Positions 1 through 8,297 of a DNA stretch of 39,034 nucleotides are shown piece by piece. The first letter of the stretch is position 1. Each line of letters begins with the position of its first letter. A model generated the notes under the pieces. That model was not told the DNA's origin. It worked only from the letters and a program-made list of their open reading frames with translations, and did no database searches. The translations under genes and the position numbers were made by a program. This DNA is from Ignavibacteria bacterium (GTDB taxonomy: Bacteria; Bacteroidota; Ignavibacteria; Kapaibacteriales; UBA2268). The DNA is taken from positions 1 to 39,034 of the forward strand of contig JAERMQ010000034.1 of assembly GCA_016844745.1 (NCBI GenBank). Direction: 5' to 3'.

Positions 1-29
1 TCGGCTGTGTAAACTTTTTTCTTTTTCAT
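1..29 (-). CDS. 5' tip of a gene running out of the window
   Basis: An ATG at 27-29 on the minus strand is preceded by a good Shine-Dalgarno sequence (GGAGG at 34-38, four bases from the start). The nine visible codons read MKKKKVYTA, a basic N-terminus. The gene continues to the left of the window, so its function cannot be told. The start context is as good as that of the confirmed genes nearby. Confidence 0.6.
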
Positions 30-106
30 TTAACCTCCAAATGATTATTAACAAAATTCTTACCATATTTTGTTGTTTTTCATCTGGTGCAAAACAATAG
101 AGTCAC

Positions 107-186
107 GACAAGTTTTCTTTGTCCGCCCGAATTAGGACGTCAAAGCTACTCAACTTTTTTTCGTATTAGTAGAATTGACGTCCTCG
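107..186. repeat. Hairpin-forming intergenic sequence
   Basis: Two inverted repeats lie between the first gene and the DUF4239 gene. A small one is at about 107-125 (CGACAA/TTGTCC). A larger imperfect one pairs about 134-155 with about 164-185 and ends in AGGACGTCAA/TTGACGTCCT. The second shares the GTCAA/TTGAC core with the hairpin family found at 24257, 25352, 26961 and 38408. It may terminate transcription of the DUF4239 operon. Confidence 0.4.
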
Positions 187-225
187 TCCGTTTAATTTAT
201 GATTGATATGACAATAGCTAAAAAA

Positions 226-981
226 TTATTTGAAATAATGCATTATCCCTATAAATGGTTCATCACTTACCCTTATTATACCTGAAAATGGATGATCTAA
301 GGCGTAAACAATTACTAAGACTAAAATAACAATTGCAGAGAGATATAATATTATTATTGCTTGAGATAGAAATCTCTTTGTGTAAAATAAATAGCCATAT
401 GAAATGATAATTATAGCTCCCAATATTATCATATACCACATGAATGATGGTATGCCAAAATTTACGCTCATTATACGCAGTCTTCGTGTTGACCCGAGTT
501 GATTGATTTTATTTATAACCTCTGGATACCAAAATTTTTCTTTTTCAGTTTTTGGTTCAAAAGCATAAAAAATTGTCCAAACTTTTTGGTATAAAGAATC
601 AGTTTTAGGGCTGAATTTGCCATTTGCCATAGCAGGAAACTCATCTTCTATCATGCTTAGGCAATAGTCACCAATTGCTTGTTTGAACTCTAATTTGAAA
701 GCTTCGGGAAAACATTTTACATCTTTATTAAGCGATGATACGGTTGCAGCCTCTTGCTCAACCCTTTCATTTGCGGTATTAAATTGCTCCCAAACAATAA
801 GAACAAGAAATGCTAATAAAACAGCATAGATAACTCCAACAACTGCATAAACAAATCCTTCTTCTTCGTTATGAGCTTCGAGCATTGAAGTCGGACCAAA
901 TCGTCTAACAAGATACAAACCAAGAACAGAAAGCCCCATGCCTACCACAAACATCAAAACGATAAAAAGAATATCACTCAT
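226..981 (-). CDS. DUF4239 (bestrophin-like) membrane protein
   Basis: This 251-residue integral membrane protein fits the DUF4239 family, which is distantly related to bestrophin channels and has no settled function in bacteria. Hydrophobic segments lie at about residues 2-23 and 41-65. A soluble stretch of about 110 residues follows, then two more segments at about 180-201 and 210-230. The family-like DHPFSG motif follows the last segment. The start is placed at 981 rather than an upstream in-frame codon because GGAG sits six bases before this ATG. It is the last gene of the block, 69 bases after the AGE-STAS gene, and may be cotranscribed with it. Family call from overall pattern; function unknown. 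Confidence 0.7.
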   Translation of the reverse strand: MSDILFIVLMFVVGMGLSVLGLYLVRRFGPTSMLEAHNEEEGFVYAVVGVIYAVLLAFLVLIVWEQFNTANERVEQEAATVSSLNKDVKCFPEAFKLEFKQAIGDYCLSMIEDEFPAMANGKFSPKTDSLYQKVWTIFYAFEPKTEKEKFWYPEVINKINQLGSTRRLRIMSVNFGIPSFMWYMIILGAIIIISYGYLFYTKRFLSQAIIILYLSAIVILVLVIVYALDHPFSGIIRVSDEPFIGIMHYFK

Positions 982-1050
982 ATTATACTCCATGTAAATA
1001 AAAAAATAGCCGGCTGACAAAAAGCGTGCCAGCCGACTTAATAATTAAGA

Positions 1051-3255
1051 TTATTGAATAATCAATTCTTCGGCAAACTCGTCCCTTGTAAAGATTTCCT
1101 TCACTTGATCAGATGCTCCAATAACTATAACGTCTTCGTCAATATTCATTTTTTGTTTGGCGAATATCAAAGCCCTTGCACCCTCAGAAGAAAGTAATTT
1201 CAGATTTGATACATCAATTGTGAGTGTATCACACTGCAATACTTTCTGCAATTCTTGCCTAAGAGGTAATATACCTCTTGAATCAAGCTCGCCGAACAGA
1301 GTAAGTTTTGCTTTACCATCAACTATATCGGTTGTAGCCGAGAAGTGATCTAAACCGGCTGTTGGTGCAATTGTAACTTTCACTTTTAATCTTGTATCAG
1401 ATGCAGGAAGTTTGACGGTTAATTTGTCTGCATCGAAATCTGTATATTGCTCGCCGTTGATAATAACGCTTTGAATCCTGATACTACCTTTAGGCAACAA
1501 ATCGGGAGTAACATTGAGAATGTTATCCTTAAATCCGTTTGGAATCGGATTGAAGTAGAAGTCCATTGGTTGCTTGGTAATCAACAAATTGGAATATGTT
1601 GATGCAAGATAACATAACTCAAATGAGTGATAACCACTCATTGAATGTGAACCTTTGTTTCTTTCAGTGCCAAGAAGGAATGGAAGACCATTAGCCATAA
1701 CATTGAAATAAACTGCACCCGAATCGTGGTCAAGGAACCATGCATTATAAAATGCAATTGATTCTCTTGCTTGTTTCAGATATTCAGGGTCTTTCAAGAT
1801 ACCATACATAATCAAATACGCAAGGATACCTTGTTCTTGTTGCCACCATGCTTTTCTGTCATGCCAGTTATAGCGGTGAACGGTTTCCCCTTCGGCAGGC
1901 TGTCTATCAACGACATCATACCAACCGCCTCTTTGAGCATCGCCACCATGCAATGGCATAAGCTCGGCAATTTTCTTAGCGAAATCTACATACTTAGGAT
2001 CGGGATTAATACTCCACATTCTCATCAGGTTCCAGGCTATTTTCAAGTTATGTCCAACAACACCTCTATTTTGCTGCCATCCGTGATTGTGGTCCTGAGT
2101 CCAATCTTCCAGGAATTTCTCATTTACAAATACACTATTATCATAATCCTGGAAATGGTTTGTAATAGTGTCAGCGGTGTCTATCAGCATCTCTTTATGA
2201 ATATCTTCATCAGTAGCGATCACTAAATTTATGAGATAAGCAGGCGCATGGTCACCGACCGAATTCCAGTTCTTTCTGGCACGATTACCACCTAAGGATT
2301 CGCTTCTGGGGTCGAAAGTAACAGGGTCAAGATGTGAAAAATATCCGCCTAATTTATGATCGCGGAAATACCTGTCAAATAAATTCAAAGTATGGTCAAT
2401 ATCAGCCCTGATAAGAGGATCGCCTGTCAATCTATATGTCTGGGTAGGACCGGCAAGAGCATAAATTTGCTCGTAAGCCGGGATGGCATCATAATCATCA
2501 CCAAATTCAGATGATAAGAGTTTTCTTTCTCTTACGGAACTTGCTGAAGACTTTCTCATACCCGGGATATCAGGCATATTTGAATTCAATATTTTCTTTG
2601 AATGATTCTCAGAAAAATCTACTGCATGGTACCAATATGCTGTCTCTTCATTAGAGTCATAGGCTCTGAAATGTTCGCGTAAATATTGTGTCCCTTTTTC
2701 TGCTGCTTCCAAAAACTTTTCGTTACCTGTTAAATTATATGCAGAAGCAAAGCCATAAACAAGCCTGGAAATTGTGTCGGTTTCCTGACGTGAGTTCTTG
2801 ATTTGCTTTCCATATAAATTGAGCATAGTGTGATATCGGCTGTAATCGATATCATCACCTTCGCCAAACTGAGCATCAAGATAAAAATTACCTAATTGCT
2901 GAATTTGCTTTATCCACCAGTCTTGTTTTTCGAAAACCCATTCGTGTTCGTTACGACCGGCAAAAACGATATGTTTTACTTCAAATGGTTTGCCTTGCTC
3001 AGGATAAAAAATACCATAAGCAAAAACATGCCTTCCCGGAACCATCATATCTCTCATTTGACCGGTACAGTCAATGAATGATTCTCCGAGATTGCGTATT
3101 AATTCCGCGTATGTTGTGGATGTGAATTTTATTTCAAAATCCCTACCGTCACTAGTAGTTAAAATGAATTGATCCTTAGACTGATCAAAACTTTTAACGT
3201 AACCGGTAATAAGATCAGAAACCGTAAAACCCAATCCTTGCATTGATTGTGACAT
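1051..3255 (-). CDS. AGE-family epimerase-like protein with C-terminal STAS domain
   Basis: The protein has 734 residues in three parts. Residues 1-105 are a beta-rich, OB-like N-terminal domain. Residues about 110-560 form an alpha/alpha-barrel like N-acylglucosamine 2-epimerase and cellobiose 2-epimerase, with family-type motifs GHNLKIAWNL (401-410), WWQQEQG (470-476) and GYH (541-543). Residues about 645-734 are a STAS domain like anti-sigma-factor antagonists, with a candidate phosphorylatable serine in LLSSEGARAL (687-696). The AGE motifs suggest a sugar-isomerising barrel; the substrate is unknown. The gene lies 14 bases after the debranching enzyme and has AGGAG before its ATG, so the two are very likely one operon. 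A STAS domain on such an enzyme is unusual and suggests control by a phosphorylation switch (inference). Confidence 0.75.
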   Translation of the reverse strand: MSQSMQGLGFTVSDLITGYVKSFDQSKDQFILTTSDGRDFEIKFTSTTYAELIRNLGESFIDCTGQMRDMMVPGRHVFAYGIFYPEQGKPFEVKHIVFAGRNEHEWVFEKQDWWIKQIQQLGNFYLDAQFGEGDDIDYSRYHTMLNLYGKQIKNSRQETDTISRLVYGFASAYNLTGNEKFLEAAEKGTQYLREHFRAYDSNEETAYWYHAVDFSENHSKKILNSNMPDIPGMRKSSASSVRERKLLSSEFGDDYDAIPAYEQIYALAGPTQTYRLTGDPLIRADIDHTLNLFDRYFRDHKLGGYFSHLDPVTFDPRSESLGGNRARKNWNSVGDHAPAYLINLVIATDEDIHKEMLIDTADTITNHFQDYDNSVFVNEKFLEDWTQDHNHGWQQNRGVVGHNLKIAWNLMRMWSINPDPKYVDFAKKIAELMPLHGGDAQRGGWYDVVDRQPAEGETVHRYNWHDRKAWWQQEQGILAYLIMYGILKDPEYLKQARESIAFYNAWFLDHDSGAVYFNVMANGLPFLLGTERNKGSHSMSGYHSFELCYLASTYSNLLITKQPMDFYFNPIPNGFKDNILNVTPDLLPKGSIRIQSVIINGEQYTDFDADKLTVKLPASDTRLKVKVTIAPTAGLDHFSATTDIVDGKAKLTLFGELDSRGILPLRQELQKVLQCDTLTIDVSNLKLLSSEGARALIFAKQKMNIDEDVIVIGASDQVKEIFTRDEFAEELIIQ

Positions 3256-3269
3256 AAAAATACTCCTTA

Positions 3270-5363
3270 TTATTTAGAAATTAGTATAACAATACTATAC
3301 TGATTGACAATGTACTCGTTGTTTTCGAGCAGTAACTCATTCCCTATTTCGCTGATGTCATTGGGTGAACCAAGAAACGTATCGGCAAACCTATACCATT
3401 TTCTTCCACCTTTCAATTCCGGAATCTCAAAAGATAATGGCATATAATCCATATTCATCATAACATGTATATCGGGTTCATTTTCTTCAAACGCTCCCAT
3501 TGTAAATGCTAATACGGTCGATTCAAAATTATCCCATCCTGGAGAATAAAGATTGCAGCCATGCCAGTCAATATCCTTTAAGCCTCTTCCATTGAAGGCT
3601 CCTGAAAAGAAATTATCCCTTCTGAGCAATGAATTCTTATTTCTAAATTGAATCATGATTTTAAAGAACCTGAATAATTCTTTGTTCTTTTCGATAAGCT
3701 CCCAATCGAACCAGGATATTTCATTGTTCTGGCAATAAGCATTGTTATTTCCGTTCTGGGATTTCCCAACCTCATCACCGGATAGGATCATTGGAACACC
3801 AATGGAAGTAAGCAAAACAGAAGCAAAGTTTTTTATTCTTCTATTTCTGAAATTAATAATTTCAGTATTATCAGAATAACCTTCAGCTCCTGAATTCCAA
3901 CTAATATTATCGTCAATACCATCCCTGTTATCCTCACCATTGGCATCATTATGCTTGAAGTTATAACTTACCAAATCCATAAGGCAAAAACCATCGTGAC
4001 AATTAATAAAATTGATACTATTTGTCGGTTTATGCCTTGAGTGTTGATAAATCGAGGCGCTGCCTGCAATCCTATCGGCAACGGATTGAATTGTATTCGG
4101 GTCTCCTTTCAGAAATTTTCTAATATCATCGCGGTATTTGCCGTTCCATTCAGCCCAACGGTATCCGGGGAAAGAACCAATTTGATATAAACCGGCGGCA
4201 TCCCAGGCTTCGGCTATCAGCTTAGTATCGGAAAATATTTCGGATAGTTCCAATCCCCAAAGTAATGGAGGATGTTTGAGTGGGGCGCCATCTTCGCCTC
4301 TTGAAAGGATACTGCCTTCATCGAACCGGAATCCATCGACATGCATTTCGTCAACCCAGTAATGCAGGCAGTCGGTAATAAATTTCTCAACTACGGGATG
4401 GTTTGCATTAACAGTGTTTCCGCAACCGGAATAATCATAGTAAAATTCTTTATTATCAGGATTCAGGTAATAATACACATTATTATCAATTCCCTTGAAA
4501 TTAATTGTCGGACCTTCGTGGTTTCCTTCATTTGTATGGTTGAAAACAACATCCAAAATAACTTCAATCCCTGCTTTATGAATGGCTTTAACCATATCGC
4601 GGAATTCTGTGATATGCTCGCCCTCCTTTGAATTTTCACAATAATCGGATTGGGGAGCAAAAAAGCTGAATGTACTATATCCCCAATAATTTTTCAGTAC
4701 AGTTCCGTCGCCGGTTATCTTAAGTATCTCTTTCTCATCGAATTCGAAGACAGGTAAAAGTTCGATAGTATTAATCCCAAGTTCCTTGAGATATGGAATT
4801 TTTTCAATTATTCCCTTGAATGTACCGGGATTCTTTACCTTTGAATTCGGATTTCGGGTAAAACCACCGACATGCATCTCATAAATAACCGAATCTTTAA
4901 TAGGTCTTCTAATCGGTTCGTCACCTTCCCAGTCATATTTGGTTGCATCGATTACAACACTCCTCATCGAAGTTGCCAAATTATCCGCATCTCCGCAGGC
5001 ATCGGTTCTAACCCATAAAGTGTTATTATTTCCTTTTGAATAAGGGTCTAATAGTATTTTATTTTTATTATACCTGTGCCCTTCCCAATTATTTTGCGGA
5101 CCATCAATCCGGTATGCATAATGTGTACCAGGTTTTAATCCTTCGACAAAAATATGCCAGAAGTGGAAAGTCATATTTTTTACCGGGTCCAAATTAATAA
5201 CTTCAAATGGAGTAACTTCATCATGTGCATCAAATAATAGTAACTGGACAGCAGTTGCATTCTCGGAATATAAAGAAAAATTCACTCCATGGCGGTATGG
5301 TTTAGCGCCAAGGGGGTGCGCTTGTCCGTTTGATAACTTAAAATTCTTTGTAATTTTTGTCAT
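3270..5363 (-). CDS. glgX: Glycogen debranching enzyme, isoamylase/GlgX type (GH13)
   Basis: The 697-residue protein should hydrolyse alpha-1,6 branch points of glycogen or limit dextrins in the cytoplasm. Residues 1-130 look like the N-terminal CBM48 module. The GH13 barrel follows with DVVFNHT (271-277), the nucleophile Asp348 in DGFRFDEGSIL, the acid/base Glu385 in LIAEAWD and the transition-state Asp457 in NCHDGF. All catalytic residues are present and the length is normal. The start has only a weak ribosome site (GGTAAT). It is followed 14 bases later by the AGE-STAS gene, which ties that protein to storage-sugar metabolism. It is 213 bases downstream of the CMD-like gene, so it probably has its own promoter. 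GlgX and TreX subtypes cannot be separated here. Confidence 0.9.
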   Translation of the reverse strand: MTKITKNFKLSNGQAHPLGAKPYRHGVNFSLYSENATAVQLLLFDAHDEVTPFEVINLDPVKNMTFHFWHIFVEGLKPGTHYAYRIDGPQNNWEGHRYNKNKILLDPYSKGNNNTLWVRTDACGDADNLATSMRSVVIDATKYDWEGDEPIRRPIKDSVIYEMHVGGFTRNPNSKVKNPGTFKGIIEKIPYLKELGINTIELLPVFEFDEKEILKITGDGTVLKNYWGYSTFSFFAPQSDYCENSKEGEHITEFRDMVKAIHKAGIEVILDVVFNHTNEGNHEGPTINFKGIDNNVYYYLNPDNKEFYYDYSGCGNTVNANHPVVEKFITDCLHYWVDEMHVDGFRFDEGSILSRGEDGAPLKHPPLLWGLELSEIFSDTKLIAEAWDAAGLYQIGSFPGYRWAEWNGKYRDDIRKFLKGDPNTIQSVADRIAGSASIYQHSRHKPTNSINFINCHDGFCLMDLVSYNFKHNDANGEDNRDGIDDNISWNSGAEGYSDNTEIINFRNRRIKNFASVLLTSIGVPMILSGDEVGKSQNGNNNAYCQNNEISWFDWELIEKNKELFRFFKIMIQFRNKNSLLRRDNFFSGAFNGRGLKDIDWHGCNLYSPGWDNFESTVLAFTMGAFEENEPDIHVMMNMDYMPLSFEIPELKGGRKWYRFADTFLGSPNDISEIGNELLLENNEYIVNQYSIVILISK

Positions 5364-5576
5364 TATTTATTACCAATTAGTTTAACATCTCGAATTATAT
5401 AATTGTAAGTCATGTTCAAATCTTTGAATTTACCATCAGTATATTAAAATACAAAATGAAACAAGATACAAATAAGATTGATAGTCATTTCTACCAAGGG
5501 TATTGTCTTCACATTATTGAATTTTCACACAATCCCATTAGCAAGAATAACTATTTCGGATACTATCTTTATATCC

Positions 5577-5957
5577 TTATATCTTTGTTCCGAATCCGGT
5601 TTCGCCTCTTGCTTCGATATTATCCAAAGCGCCAAAGGCTCCGGCTACTTTATTGAATCCGGCATATACGCACATAAAAAGAAGCAATTCTTCAATTTCT
5701 TCTCTCGATGAACCTTGCTTCAATGCCATATCGATATGAGCTTCGTAAGGAGTTCCGGGTCCTGTTTCATTATTGTTGACTATATCAATAGCAATTGTAA
5801 TAAGGGCTTTAGTTTTTTGGTCGATTAGCGGCAATCCCCAAACTTCGCCTGCTGCTCTTATACAGAAGTCCCCCCATTTGGGATTTATCCCTCTTAAAGC
5901 ATTCTGTAAATCTTTATCGCCCAAGACAGCATTCTCTTTTATTGTTATTTCCGGCAT
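5577..5957 (-). CDS. Carboxymuconolactone decarboxylase-like protein
   Basis: This 126-residue all-helical protein fits the CMD family, including gamma-carboxymuconolactone decarboxylase (PcaC). The core pattern is visible: a W...LPLIDQKTKALITIA segment, then EAHIDMALKQGSSREEI, then LLFMCVYAGFNK. It lacks the CxxC of AhpD-type peroxidase relatives, so a decarboxylase or lyase-like role is more likely than redox. It has AGGAG before the ATG and follows the EthD gene by 13 bases, so it is the last member of the PfpI-GMC-NTF2-tautomerase-EthD cluster. Substrate unknown. Confidence 0.8.
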   Translation of the reverse strand: MPEITIKENAVLGDKDLQNALRGINPKWGDFCIRAAGEVWGLPLIDQKTKALITIAIDIVNNNETGPGTPYEAHIDMALKQGSSREEIEELLLFMCVYAGFNKVAGAFGALDNIEARGETGFGTKI

Positions 5958-5970
5958 TTTGTTCTCCTTA

Positions 5971-6903
5971 TCAATATTTTTTAGTTTTTAAATTGAAGGG
6001 AGTATTATTCATCATTAAAGCAATAATATCCTCCCGTACCTGATTAGTAGCGCCAATATTTAAAATTAAATCTGCTACTTTCGAGCCCCTCATTCCGGCT
6101 AATGTAATCTCATCATCTTGGACAAATGTAAATGCAGTCCTTTGAGGAAATGCGGAAATCTGTTTGAAATATTTTGGTTGGTCGGCAATAGTTTCATTAT
6201 ACTCATTAGATGCAAAAAATCTTTCCATGAAGAAGCGGTTTTTAAAGGCTATCTCAATAATTGCCTGGAATTGTTCCGATTCAGGCTGTGCATGGGCTAC
6301 TCCTGCTGCCGGAGGTCTGGTATTATCGACTTCTTCAAACATGTGGAGTTTTAATTTGAGTAAATAATCGGATTTTGCTAAAGCCGGTGCAAATTTCTTA
6401 GATAGGAAATTCCTGAAATCAACAACACCGACAGAAGAAGATTGTTTAAACGTAACAAACAATTTAATCAAATCCTGCGCTCCGTTGGGTATTGGATTTT
6501 CAATTCCATCAACATAAGTAATTGAATTGCCGGTTGCGGTATTGTAGCCAATTGCCTTACTAAAAATATTATGCTCGTCATCCATTAACATACCTGCTGC
6601 CTGGAACCATGTTTTACGGTCATCGTCGCTTCTGAATGATAATTCGGCAATACCGTCAAACTGCTCTGCTTCCTGAGTATTATAGCTAATTCCGTCAAGT
6701 GTGGGCCACATACCACCGTCCGAATGGGCAACATGGAACTGCCAATATTGATGCTGCCCGGGTAGTCTTGAACAAACCGGACCATGGACATTGCTCCAAT
6801 AATCATCAAAAGTGTCTAAAGTAATTCCGTCTCTTTTCCATAAAGGAACATAAAAAACTACTTTTGCATTCTCATCTCTTTTTGAATAATCATAACTTTT
6901 CAT
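5971..6903 (-). CDS. EthD-domain protein (two dimeric alpha-beta barrel modules)
   Basis: The 310-residue protein shows the EthD signature, with YWSNVHGPV near residue 40. A second similar fold probably follows from about residue 135, with matching hydrophobic strands (for example AIIEIAFKN) before a final extension. EthD-type ferredoxin-like barrels occur in oxygenation and polyketide-cyclising pathways. EthD itself is needed for ether-fuel degradation, but its chemistry is unknown. AGGAT precedes the ATG. It sits between the tautomerase-like gene (171 bases upstream) and the CMD-like gene (13 bases downstream). A tandem EthD protein fits a cofactor-free enzyme or binding protein for the pathway intermediate (inference). 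Confidence 0.75.
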   Translation of the reverse strand: MKSYDYSKRDENAKVVFYVPLWKRDGITLDTFDDYWSNVHGPVCSRLPGQHQYWQFHVAHSDGGMWPTLDGISYNTQEAEQFDGIAELSFRSDDDRKTWFQAAGMLMDDEHNIFSKAIGYNTATGNSITYVDGIENPIPNGAQDLIKLFVTFKQSSSVGVVDFRNFLSKKFAPALAKSDYLLKLKLHMFEEVDNTRPPAAGVAHAQPESEQFQAIIEIAFKNRFFMERFFASNEYNETIADQPKYFKQISAFPQRTAFTFVQDDEITLAGMRGSKVADLILNIGATNQVREDIIALMMNNTPFNLKTKKY

Positions 6904-7074
6904 TTTTTTATCCTCTTATATTATTAATGAATAAAATATATTTTCATATCAAAGAAAATTAATATATTTTTCCTTCGCTTTAGGTTTAGCCAAAATTGAA
7001 AATTACCTTGTTATCGAATTTTTTCATGTATTTATAATCTCCATATTTTATTTCTATTTGCCATTTATTAAATA

Positions 7075-7620
7075 TTATTTTGTTAATTCTGATTTTAATT
7101 CTTTAATAACACGGGCCATGATGAATTCTACCACAGCGCCAGGCGTTAGTAATTTTTCGGAAGCGCCTGATAGAAAATCACCGAATAAATCGACAGGCAA
7201 CGTAAGATCGACTTCGCCTTCAATTACGTCAACAAATAGAATAACCGGTTTACCGCTAGCGCCAAGAATTTTCTTTGCAGCGTTAGTTATTGAGGTAGTT
7301 ATACCCTGACGGTAATTCGCATATAATGCATTAGCAAGTACAAATATATGGAAACGGGCAATTATTGCTTCATCGTTCATAACTTTACCTCTAACTGCAA
7401 TCTGGGCTTCCGAAATTGTGACCCAAGTCCAACCGGGCATTATTTCATGAGCTATCCTATGAGCGATTTCCCATTCAGAAGTGCCTTGAGTAAAGCCTAA
7501 CTCTGTCGGGAAAGCCAATGAAACATTCTCTTGTAATGACTTTGTAATTTCTGTAGTTAAATTAGCTCTTAATTCATCTGTAATTGTGATACCACCGATT
7601 TTAGCATCAACAAATGGCAT
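7075..7620 (-). CDS. Putative two-domain tautomerase-superfamily protein
   Basis: The 181-residue protein begins MPFVDAKIGG, which would leave Pro1 after methionine removal, the catalytic base of 4-oxalocrotonate tautomerase relatives. A short strand, a helix (ELRANLTTEITKSLQE) and a WVTISEAQI strand follow, as in one tautomerase unit. From about residue 88 the same order repeats (ARFHIFVLANAL, helix, VILFVDVIEG). The second unit has no equivalent N-terminal proline, as in fused cis-CaaD/MSAD-like proteins. AGGAG precedes the ATG. The neighbours (GMC oxidase, NTF2-like, EthD, CMD) suit an enol/keto or dehalogenase-like step. Assignment is from pattern, not strong identity. Confidence 0.5.
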   Translation of the reverse strand: MPFVDAKIGGITITDELRANLTTEITKSLQENVSLAFPTELGFTQGTSEWEIAHRIAHEIMPGWTWVTISEAQIAVRGKVMNDEAIIARFHIFVLANALYANYRQGITTSITNAAKKILGASGKPVILFVDVIEGEVDLTLPVDLFGDFLSGASEKLLTPGAVVEFIMARVIKELKSELTK

Positions 7621-7675
7621 ATTTCTCCTTATAAAAAATGAAGTTAAAAATTATTTATATTTAATTATTAACTAC

Positions 7676-8242
7676 TTAAGTTGCCTTCAATAAATCCAAT
7701 AGTTCCTGCGAAGCAAAAACATCCCTGTAGAATGTTAGTTGTTCGCCTTTGAAGTAGCAGCCACCCTTATGTCCGCGTCTTACCCATGCTACGCTGCCCT
7801 TAGCAAGAACTTCATTAGTATTGTCATCAATACAATTCCATTCGAACCATACAAATTCCTGATGGAACATGACAATGGGCCAAGTCATAGTAACGCCCGG
7901 CTGAGCAATAAGCGCCCACCAATGTTTTTCCCGTTGCTTTTGTTCGTCTAGTCCATAATAGGGTCCATCCTGACAGAAATAAACCAAATCCTGGCGGTAT
8001 TCGCCCGTTAGAATATCACCTCGTGCCTGCCTTAAAGCTTCGCAGTGAGTGGGCCACCATTCTTTGTTCTCTTTTTCGATTTGTTCCATAGAATAACCAT
8101 CAAGTGATGGCAAAACTACTTCTTGCATACCATTAATCTTCAAAGCCAGAGCTATCAATTCATTCCTTTGTCCTTCGGGTACAAGACCTGGTTTTGAATA
8201 ATCGGCTGAGAGTTCCTTGTAATAATTAACACGTTTTTTCAT
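7676..8242 (-). CDS. NTF2/SnoaL-like protein
   Basis: The 188-residue protein resembles the NTF2-like/SnoaL superfamily of small cone-shaped alpha+beta proteins that act as isomerases, cyclases or dehydratases. The pattern includes a helical N-terminus, an ILTGEYRQDLVYFCQDGPYY segment, strands around MFHQEFVWFEWN and AKGSVAWVRRGHKGG, and the terminal EQLTFYRDVF. AGGAT precedes the ATG. It lies 55 bases after the GMC oxidase and 55 before the tautomerase-like gene, so it is almost certainly cotranscribed. The combination of oxidase and NTF2 fold recalls 3-ketosteroid or polyketide chemistry, but no substrate can be named. Confidence 0.55.
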   Translation of the reverse strand: MKKRVNYYKELSADYSKPGLVPEGQRNELIALALKINGMQEVVLPSLDGYSMEQIEKENKEWWPTHCEALRQARGDILTGEYRQDLVYFCQDGPYYGLDEQKQREKHWWALIAQPGVTMTWPIVMFHQEFVWFEWNCIDDNTNEVLAKGSVAWVRRGHKGGCYFKGEQLTFYRDVFASQELLDLLKAT

Positions 8243-8297
8243 AACATATCCTTATAAATTCTAAAAAATTAATGCTTCTATTAGTGAAATTGAAATA

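Noticed and set aside
5456..5711. Two plus-strand frames
   Set aside because: They are antisense to the CMD-like gene and its downstream spacer, and show no coding features.
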